Source of the DNA: Sternotherus odoratus
Lineage: Eukaryota > Chordata > Testudines > Kinosternidae
DNA length: 64,000 nt
Assembly: GCA_032164245.1 (NCBI GenBank)
Contig: JAVMKO010000002.1
Coordinates: forward strand, 94,749,340-94,813,339
Direction of reading: 5' to 3'
Under the pieces are notes generated by a model. That model searched no databases. It was not told where the DNA came from and saw nothing but the letters and a program-made list of their open reading frames with translations. Shown one piece after another: positions 55,317-64,000 of the stretch. A program made the position numbers and the translations under genes. Each line of letters begins with the position of its first letter. Position 1 is the stretch's first letter.

Positions 55317-58300
55317 AACATTTCTAGTGATCAGTCAGAAGATTCTGAAAACTAATAATGCAGAGGATATGCCCTCTTACACTTTTCACAAATTAGCAGA
55401 AAACTGGCAGAGACTTTGGTCTCATAATGCCAGAAGGGCACAAGCGCACACAATATCTCTTCAAGGTCTAACTGGTTCACCTCTAGACATTAACATTTTG
55501 CAGGAAATACGTATATTGCTTCAATTCCTGGGCTAAAGAGGGTGCTTTCTCCTGATTCCCGAGATTCTTCATTTGGTTTGTGTTTAAACATTGGCTTCTT
55601 TTCATAGGCTTGCAAGTAGCTCCCAGAGTCACAGGAAATCTGTATTAACTGCTTTACTGCTGCCTAGAATGCCAGGTGGTGCTTGCCAACATATGGAATA
55701 GCTGTAGAAAATAGCTGCACACAATGTGCAGTGGAACACCAGATATAAGTAGTTAAAAGTCCTGGAAACCTGACACCAGTTTCACATGGGTGGCATAGTT
55801 CTGCTGATTCAGTGTAAGATCCTACTGTTCTCTCTTGTACCACTCCGAAGTTAATAACCTGTGATTTATTATATACCAGTTCCATTCCAAGGGGGCAGCC
55901 CAGCTGCCTTTCATCAAGATGCTAATGAATACTGCCCTTAAAATTATTGGAAATCATTCTTGTGTAGGGGGATTCTTTGCTGATATAAACCTGGCATAGC
56001 ACCGCTACCACGCTTTCTTTTGCGGGGAGCATGGTCAGAACTTCCCAAGGCTGTGCAGATATGAGCTGTTATCAGTCCCCGGGGGTGTTGGCAGATGGTG
56101 TAACCCACAGCAGCCTTTAGATTGCTCTGTATTTGGCTGTGGAGCTAGCTCTGCAGGCAGCTCACCCGGAATTGGGAGAGCTCAAAAGCAACCCATATGC
56201 TTGCCCTCCTAAACTGCACTATTTGCCCCTTGTCCACAGCCAAGAAACCAGGTCAATTCACATTGAAGAACATGTTCCAGTGACTCATTGCCACTGCAAA
56301 TTAAAAACATACAGATTAGGCTGCACAGGTATTATAAAATATACAGGGCTGCCTGAACCGTTTGTGTAGTGGGGATGCTGAGAGCCACTGAACCAAACTG
56401 TAAAACCTGTATATGATGGAAACCATTTCCAGCCTGGGGATGCGGCAGCACCCTAGTTCCAGCTCCTATGAAAATATATTGTTTTTCGTTTGTTTATATA
56501 CATTCAACAGGTCAATATTCCTCTATGACAAGACGGATGCCTCTCTGAGCTCCCACTTTGACTCCTACAAAAATCAATACTTTCATTGATGTCAACGGAA
56601 TGAGGACCAGCTCCTCACTTTACCAAACCCAATAAACGCATGGAGGGGTCGATTTCTGTCCCCCTGTTCAGGTGCTCAATTCTGCTGATTTCAGAGACTG
56701 TTGCACGCCTGTATCTGAGGGCAGAATTTGGCCCTATAATCATCCATACTGGAGCAACTTTATACTCTGAGCCTGCTTGTGGATGCACTGAGCACTTCTT
56801 GCATATCTGTTAATTGCTTTGACCTTACTCGGGAATTTCAGAATTTGCTGCACTAAATTGACCTTAGGATTGAAGCATTATACAAACATTGACTTAACCT
56901 TTTCTGTTACTCTGTCAATATTTCCAGGCTATACATATGCATGTTCTATCACACTGGCAAAACCTGATTCTGCTTGAAACTAATGCCCTTTAATTGGTTT
57001 GGTTGTGTACAGCAGATTCATAAAGCACTCACTTGAATGCCTTTAATAAAATGTCTAACTCCTATTAAAAGAAATGTTTCCACAGGATGACAGACCAAAA
57101 GTCTGTGCTATTTTAGAAGGACCTTCCCTTCTCTGAGGGCATTTTTCTCACCTCAGCTTTCTCTCGTTCTTAAAAATCTGTTAGTATACAGGTACAAACT
57201 GTAACACCATTTGAACAGTGTACAGCTCCATTTGATCCCAGCTACTACTAGCCACTGAACAGGAGTTACTAATACTAATACTAGATGTTCTAATTAACCC
57301 ATATTTAACCTTTTAGTTGCAGAGTCAATATAGTGCTCAAAGTGCATCTCTAACAGGTATAGTTGGATGCTATACAGATACTTACATGCTAGAATGAGGC
57401 ATACTATAGAAACCCCTAAGACTGCACAAATGTTCATGCTATATATATAGCTACATTCTGTAACAACTCACTGATCAGTGGGTACAGGGGAGGAAGAAAA
57501 TGATTTAGAAACCCTAGAATAAATATTTGAAAGACCTAATTTTATAACTGAAATGACAAAACAATTATTTTATAACTGCACTTTAGGGTTTCTATTTATT
57601 CCATCAAGGTCTAAATATCTACCTTATTCCCTGTGGAATTTGGTATACCAGTTACTACGTATAGGTATTATTTGTAAAGAGCTTTGGGGGTCTCTTGAGT
57701 TTGAAAAGTGCTGTGTAAAACAAAATTTGATTCTATTTGTTTGGTCTGGAGAGCAATCAAGCAAGGTGACAGATAAAGAGCTGTTTACAAACCAACTCCA
57801 CTTAATGTCATTTTTGGATACACTTCAGGTTCAGCATAGTTCCAGACTACTCTGTTTCTAATTTTTGTCATGGGAAACAATTGAAAAACTTTCCCATTTA
57901 TAATTTACATAATTTCTCCCCGTATTAGAGAACATTTTCAAAGGAGTTTGGATCAAAATTTGACTTACTACTCAATGCAGTTCTTGAAATCTGTTGTTTG
58001 CCTTTCATAACTCCCAATGGTTCATTTTTTTAAATGCTTACAGCCTAGCATTAGCCAGCATGTGTGCGCATGTGATGGAAGGGGGGAAATATCAGTAAAG
58101 AAAAAATATTTTGGTTTCAGACTTTCAGATTTATAAGGAATGAAACAAAGGCTTCATGAAGATTGGTAGAGAACAGTTTTAATTTCACAGAGTTATGATG
58201 ATCCTCTTCCCCACCCCTTACCTTCAAGAGCCATGGAATTTCTAGGCTTTAAAATAGATTTGTCTGGAAAGTTTGCTTCCAGGGCTCTTCTAATCTACTC

Positions 58301-58728
58301 TTCTAATCGAAACACCATGCCTTTCTGGTCAGAGACTGTGCTGCCTTATGAGGTTGAAGCTCATTATAAGGGCTATTGCAATACAGATAATACCCTAACA
58401 TTGTGATGTGGTTTGTGCCTGCCTGTAGGAGTTAAAAGGAAATAGGACCCAATGACTTAGCTCAGTAGTTAAAGCACCCCACTTATTAGCATGGGAACTT
58501 TTTTTAACTTTACTTGCCAGCAAATATTCTTTTCTTTGTTTTATTTTCTCACAGGCTGCCAGGGAGAAGGACTGCTGTCCCCTGTAAATTCCTTTTATGG
58601 TATGTAGCCTAAAATATTTTAATTCTGTGTACCAGCACTGTGTAAGTTGAAACAAAATGGGGGAATTTGGATCTGAAAGTGAAACTCTGTTGGTCAGTCC
58701 CAAGTTCCATTCAGACATAGCAGAGACT
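55317..58728. other. Non-coding stretch, nothing recognised
   Basis: About 3.4 kb without identifiable coding or repeat content. GACTTAGCTCAGTAGTTAAAG at 58453 weakly resembles an A box but no tRNA or SINE body follows. Confidence 0.5.
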
Positions 58729-58999
58729 CAGGTCTTCTCTTCACTGCTACACATGGTATATATTTTACAACAGGGTAACTCTGCTTGTGAGCTATTTTGA
58801 TGTGAAAACACTGCAAAGACCTGGCACTTTAGTTTTATTGTGAGGTAAACTCACCAGGGTCAACTATTAGAAGGGATATAGGGCTTACAATAAAACTAAA
58901 GTGCCTAGTCTTCAGTGTGTTTTTACCTCAGGATAGTTCATGCATGTTAGTTTCCCTGAGGTAAAACACAGCTTTTTTTAGCAGAGAAGACAAGTCCTG
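58729..58999. mobile_element. Fold-back MITE (271 bp)
   Basis: The ends CAGGTCTTCTCTTCACTGC and, in reverse complement, CAGGACTTGTCTTCTCTGC form terminal inverted repeats. A second, inner inverted repeat (GGCACTTTAGTTTTATTGTG at about 58820 and CAATAAAACTAAAGTGCC at about 58890) forms a strong stem of about 38 bases. No coding capacity. Confidence 0.75.
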
Positions 59000-59748
59000 A
59001 AGCTCTCAAGTTTGTGAGGTAAAGGAGGATGGGAACATTGTAGAGATCAAGTCCCTCATATCATTCTGCAGCCTCTTAGCTGAGGAGGAAGCAGCTTTCC
59101 TAGGCTCTAAACAAATCCCCATCCAGCTGTCTTCTGGCAAGGAAGAGTTTGGGCCCTTGAGGGAGGAAAACTCCTCTGATGAAGCTGAGGGATTGAGGGA
59201 GGGAAGCTCTCCAGTAAGGATAAACATGCACAAAAATGATGTCCATGCTAAGCTGCATAGTACAGGAAGTCTAAGTGCTATCACTTTGTCTAAAAAAAAA
59301 AAAAAAGGCAAAGCAAGCAAGCCATGAATCAACCCCTATAACTTAAATTTTTTTCACAAAAAAAATTGTCACTTTCACTGAAGCTCCAAACCTTCCCATT
59401 TGATTCAGTTTGATGCATTCGGTCTCTATAGAAACAGCAGATCTCACACCTAACTGGGAAAGGTCACCTTCTGTTCCTAAAAAACAGTAAAAGGAAACAA
59501 ATGACATGATGCACTCACCCAAGGATCAAAAAGTTATTTTCCAGCTGTGAACATTAGTTGAAAGACCAAGCCATTCAGCACTCAAGCTTGCTGACCACCC
59601 TGGGTCAGAAGGAAGCATACATTTTTAAGTGCAAACCAAATCCAACCATTAAACCAGCAGGAAATTCAAACTGCTCTGAACTGTCTGGGGGCCAACAAGG
59701 CTAATGAATGGCACCATTTCTAAATGGGATCTCAGGAGCATCATGTGT
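59000..59748. other. Non-coding gap
   Basis: Nothing recognised apart from a 14-base A run near 59293. Confidence 0.5.
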
Positions 59749-59983
59749 GGGTCTGTTTACATCCAGTTTAACTAAAGGTGTGATTTAGCGCAAAAGCAAA
59801 AAAAGTGTGTGGAAACTCTTCAATCGATATCAGCTAGTCTTATGTCAGTTTAATTTAGGTTTAAGTTAAGACAAAATAAGCCACTACTGTCTACTACTTG
59901 CAGTTGTGGACTGCTTTAAGTAAATTGGTTTAAACAACAATTTAAGTTTAATCCAGTGCCATTTCTGTGCTTTGAATGAGGCC
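59749..59983 (-). mobile_element. MITE (TTAAACTTAAATT group)
   Basis: The right end, in reverse complement, begins GGCCTCATTCAAAGCACAG and is followed by ATTAAACTTAAATTG. The left end GGTCTGTTTACATCCAGTTT is a diverged partner. TTA follows the right end. Old copy. Confidence 0.5.
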
Positions 59984-60639
59984 TTAGCCTTAATAGCATG
60001 TGTATTAATGTGAATGAGGCAAGTCCAGGGCCAAACTGATGAGTGTGGGGGAGAGAGGAAGAGAGTGGGGATTGATGCAGTATTTAAAGTCCCAACAAAT
60101 TCCATCCCTGTAAATAGATGGAGCTTGCTGATAAGGAACTGGGTGGGATATAATGAAGTTGAGCGAGTGTCCTGGACTATTTCCCTGCATTTTTCCAATT
60201 TTCCAATTTCATTTACAGTTAACCAACCTCATTATATAGTAGAGTTGCTCTTTGAGGAGAAAAAATGACTGTGTAGGTGAGATTCACGTCATCCACACAA
60301 AGTGGATCCTATGCAGGCTGGTGAGCTGGGGAGGTGAATTTACACCCCCCACTCATGGTCAGAGAGTGGAGCTGCAGTGTAGTCAGCCTGCATCTGCTAC
60401 TTCTACCTTTTGTGGTGTTTGGATCACAGGCTCCATATAAACACACATCCTGTTGTTTTCCCCTCAAGCCTGCTTTCCTTCCCCCACCTCCCATTCCAAG
60501 CTGCCCTCTGCATTCCCATATGCCATACAGAAGCACAAGTTTCCCCCTTGCACAGGGTGTGCTGCTATTCAGCACAAAGACACACTCCTCTCTAGCCCCT
60601 AATCCAAGCTGAAATCATACAAACGGCCTGGCACTGGCC
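59984..60639. other. Non-coding gap
   Basis: Nothing recognised. Confidence 0.5.
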
Positions 60640-60955
60640 TTCTGCACTGGGGTGATTTCACTGTCTACACTGGCAACGTTAAAGTGCTGCCCTGGCAGCA
60701 CTTTAACGGGGCTTGTGTGGTCACAGTGCAGTGCCGGGAGAGAGCTCTCCCAGTGCTCTAAAAATCCCACCTCCACGAGGGGCGTAGCTCCCAGCACTGG
60801 TGCACTGTTTACACTGGCGTATTACACCTCCACGAGGGGTGTAGCTACCAGCACTGGTGCACTGTTTACACTGGCGTATTACAGCGCTGAAACTTGCAGC
60901 GCTCGGGGGGGGGGGAGGGTTTTCACACCCATGAGCGAGAAAGTTGAAAAGTAAT
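60640..60955 (+). mobile_element. Partial MITE with an internal 57-bp tandem duplication
   Basis: The left end TTTCACTGTCTACACTGGC and the interior TTAAAGTGCTGCC...GGCAGCACTTTAACG (a stem) are MITE features. The right end is truncated after TTTTCACACCCATGAGCG. A 57-base unit with CCTCCACGAGGGG and TGCACTGTTTACACTGGCG is present twice (60769-60825 and 60826-60882) with two differences. Confidence 0.6.
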
Positions 60956-61756
60956 TTTCACCCCTTAGAAAGTTTTTACTTGACTTTCAATAAGCTTTGA
61001 AACCAAGCTGATCGTGAAGAGCCACTTTTAAAAACAATAAAAATCCAGACCAAATCAAAATACAAACAGGTATCCCCAGAAAATATATTCTTTCCTTCAA
61101 GCCATTGGTTAAATTTTCCTTATAATGTAATGGTTCCGTTGCCTCGTGCAGGTCGAAGCCTCTGGGCACCCCACGGAGAAGCCATTCCTTCCTTTCTATG
61201 GACCATGTGTATGATATTCATTGTGACGCGCATATAAAAGATTAAAATTAGTTCTGTCTGCACGAGGATTTGATAATGAATCAGGTCTTTCATGTATAAA
61301 TGGTGGAAATTGTATACCAACAGCGAGCCCCTGAGATCCATTAGATGTCAGGATGAATGAACAGTAGTGAGACGACAGCACCACGCTGGGGACCAGGTCT
61401 TCTGCAAGGTGGTTCTGGTTCTGGTTCTAACTGACGCAGTTCTTCAGCTTCCATTAAATTACCTGCCATCTGTCTATGGTGTCATGCTAAGCCCAGCTCA
61501 TGGTTTTCTATCCAATCTGTATGCAGAGGGGTGACAACAGTGGCTGAGCTCTGTTTGCAATTTACATCTTTTTACAAGTTGTTTCCTAAACAAGCCTGTG
61601 GCTGCTGTGTGTATTCATATAAAACTTTGCTAAACTATGCATATTTGCCTTTGCTGTGAAAGAACATGATCTCCTCTGGAAGAAGTTTGGTGGGGGCATG
61701 ATAATCTCTGTACTAGTGTAAATATTTTTAAACATTTAGTAAACGTGAGAGGGCAA
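60956..61756. other. Non-coding stretch, possibly conserved
   Basis: The part 61030-61400 is repeat-free and retains several CG sites (for example TTGTGACGCGCATAT), a texture compatible with a conserved element. Confidence 0.35.
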
Positions 61757-61990
61757 CATGGCCAAGCAGGTAGAGCTCTGCACTAGGCCCCAGAAGATCT
61801 GGGTGCTATTCCCATTTCTGCCACTGATTTGCTGTATGACCTTGGGCAAGTCATTTCACCTTTCTGTCACCTTATTTCCCTTCCCATCCTTTGTGCCTAC
61901 AGATTGTCGATTTAGATTGTGAGGTTTTCAGGGCAGAAACAACTGTCTCCTGTATAATACCTAGTGCAGTGAGACCTCTAGGAACTAATA
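61757..61990 (+). repeat. MIR-like CORE-SINE with sauropsid tail
   Basis: GCAGGTAGAGCTCTGCACTA (head), GACCTTGGGCAAGTCATTTC and CCTTTCTGTCACC (core), then TTAGATTGTGAGGTTTTCAG and ACCTAGTGCAGTGAGACC (tail) are in the expected order. Confidence 0.85.
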
Positions 61991-63479
61991 CAATACACAT
62001 AATAACAGCAACCTGTTAATCAAAGCAGTACAGACCGACTCGACTTGACAAAGCACTAGAAAACATACTGGGCCAGTTCTCTGTTTGCTGTTCCTAGTGA
62101 TTTTAATGGAAGCCAGGGGAAGAATTTAGCTCACTGTATGAAACAAGTCTGCTTTTTGCAGTCGTAGTTAATCTTCTGCAAGTGACTCAGAGTGTAATGT
62201 GGCATCTTTTGATAAGCCCGTGTTGTATCTATATGAATCTAGTATTTCCCAGCAGGGTGTAAGAATGATATGCCACACATTTCTAGGAAGCATCAGACTA
62301 ATCTGAAGCTGTGCCAATCCCCCTTTCTCATTCAATGCTATATTTGTTTTTTTAGGGGAAGCACAAGAATTGCCCAGGAAGGGAGGGTGTTGTGTCCCAT
62401 TCAATCCTTACCATTCCAACACAGCTCCCATCATTCCTAGGCCCACAAACTGGTTCCCAGTACTCATTTCCCTCCTCCTGAGACTACTACTGCTTTAGCC
62501 TTTTCCATCTTTTTCCTCTTGTAAAAAAATGTTATTGCTCTTGCACCTAGTCCCACTCTACAGCCACTGAATGGGTGCACAGGCAAAGGGATGTGATATG
62601 CATCCCCTCACTCTACAGGTCCATATCACCAGCTCTGTTCTCACTTGTCTTCACAAGACATCATTTTCTTCTAGAGGTGGTGGCTTTGGGGGAAAACCTA
62701 CTACTCAGTGGAATAGGGTTTCAATCTCTGACAGGTCAATGATTCTCCTAGGACTCAGACATGGTGAGCAACAGTCCCAAATTTATCCTGAAAGATAACC
62801 CTGCCACTAGAAATATGTTCCAGTTTAGTAACATTTTATGTCTTTCCATTTGAGGAACTCTCTGTCTTGGAGGCTGGGAAATAAATACGATTTTCCTCTG
62901 CTAAAGGATTTAGTGGAAAACCAGGTCAATGAAAGTTCATTAATACTCATTTCTCCTCACCATGCCCACAAGATATTGACCAAAGTGTTCAGAGTCTGTA
63001 ATAAGCGTTTAACCTTTTCCAAATTCTATTGGGAGAAGTGAGACCTCAAACATGTCAACACTTGTCATACCAACACTGCAATAGATGAACCAAGTGAGTG
63101 AGGAGTTTATAGCAAACCGTCCATATAGAAATCTCAGTTAGGATGCCCTTTCATTAGATTATGAGGCAAGGGACATGATTCCCTTTCTCTGCAGTGAAGA
63201 ATTTACTGCTAGAGGAATTTCCAAACGAAACTGGAGCCAAAATTGCTAATGAATTCCATTTTTAACTGAGATTAGCTCTGATGGGAGGTCATATTTCAGT
63301 GAGGCAGGTTTTAGCAAAACATATTGAACTGACAAGAAATAACTTCTACACATGGCACTGATGCTGCTATCATATAGCCTGGTTGTATATTCAGTCTTGC
63401 TTGTTGCGACTGGTTCCTGTCTCTGTGTGGCAGAGAGTCTGTGGGAACAAACAGGACAAAGGGTAGCAGGTTTGTAGAA
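61991..63479. other. Non-coding stretch, nothing recognised
   Basis: No coding or repeat features recognised. Confidence 0.5.
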
Positions 63480-64000
63480 ATTTTGGTAGTGCTCAGAACC
63501 TGCCCCTCCCCTGAACTCTGCCTGCCACCTGCCTGAGGCTCTGGGAGGGAGTTTGGGTGGGGGAGGAGGTCTGGAGTGCATGCCTTGGGTTGGGGCAGGG
63601 GGTTGGGGTTCAGGAGGGATGCAGGGTGCAAGCTGTGGGAGGGAGTGTGGAGTGGGTGTGGAGGGAGGGGGTGCAGGGGTGAAGGCTATGACATGGGGCT
63701 GGGGATAAAGTGTTTGGGGTGTGGCTGGGGATAAAGTGTTTGGGGTGGGGGGGGGCTCAAGGCTAGGGCAGAAGGTTGGAGTATGGAGTGAGATCTGTGG
63801 GGTGGGGCTGGGGCTGAGGGGTTCATGCTGCGGAGGGGGCTCAGGGCTAGGTCAGAGGGTAGGAGTACTGGGGGGTGGGGGCTCTGTCTGGGGATGAGGG
63901 GTTTGGGTGTTGGAGAGCTCAGGGTTAGGACAGAGGGTTGGGGTGCAGAGGGGTGAAGGCTCTGACCGGGGGTGCAGGCTCTGGGGTGGGACAGGTCTGG
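63480..64000. repeat. G-rich degenerate minisatellite running off the window end
   Basis: Iterations of GGGGCTGGGGATGAGGGGTT and GGGGGCTCAGGGCTAGG fill the block in irregular units of about 60-85 bases. The composition is the reverse complement of the C-rich core in the MITE at 21811-22111, so the block may be the interior of a longer element whose right end lies beyond 64000. Confidence 0.75.

Noticed and set aside
58453..58490. Possible tRNA-SINE head (TAGCTCAGTAGTTAAAG)
   Set aside because: No B box or SINE body follows at the required distance.

Overview
The window looks like non-coding nuclear DNA from a hidden-necked (cryptodiran) turtle. It contains a tRNA-headed SINE of the turtle Cry type (20011-20246, minus strand), several CR1 LINE pieces of sauropsid type, old MIR/CORE-SINE copies, solo LTRs, and many short DNA-transposon (MITE) copies with turtle-like ends. 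I could run no database search, so family names rest on recognised ends, target-site duplications (TSDs) and protein motifs.

I found no host protein-coding gene. Most open reading frames are short and unsupported, or are read-through of GC-rich tandem repeats. The only recognisable coding sequence is transposon debris: an endonuclease piece of CR1 (30349-31248, plus), a CR1 with endonuclease and reverse-transcriptase motifs (40040-42700, minus), a CR1 3' reverse-transcriptase piece (54688-55311, minus), and the C-terminal domain of a hAT transposase (52571-52855, minus).

Layout. 1-8 kb: mostly unique AT-rich DNA with a 5S rRNA pseudogene (1116) and a long LTR-like element (3562-4713). 8-9 kb: a palindromic retroposon split by a solo LTR. 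9-16.9 kb: unique DNA, a partial MITE and possible ancient LINE sequence. 16.9-20.6 kb: nested MITEs around GC-rich arrays, a second solo LTR, and a MITE holding the Cry SINE. 21-28 kb: mostly unique, with a second palindromic retroposon at 24215. 28.2-29.7 kb: a Helitron filled with a C-rich minisatellite. 30-34 kb: a plus-strand CR1 whose reverse-transcriptase core is replaced by unrelated sequence. 34-40 kb: unique plus MIRs. 40-45.3 kb: a minus-strand CR1 split by a hAT MITE, then a 2.07-kb non-coding hAT element holding three tandem arrays. 46.6-48 kb: two copies of one Harbinger-like MITE, one inserted inside the other in inverted orientation. 50-55.3 kb: a fourth palindromic retroposon, the hAT transposase fragment, a second Helitron with the same minisatellite as the first, and a CR1 piece. 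55-64 kb: mostly unique, with MITEs, a MIR and a G-rich repeat running off the end.

The elements do not form a pathway. They record insertion history: nested insertions with clear TSDs give relative ages. The most unusual items are the palindromic retroposons (13-14 bp TSDs, variable truncation and a hammerhead-like core), the two Helitrons sharing one minisatellite, and the hAT element that is almost entirely satellite DNA.
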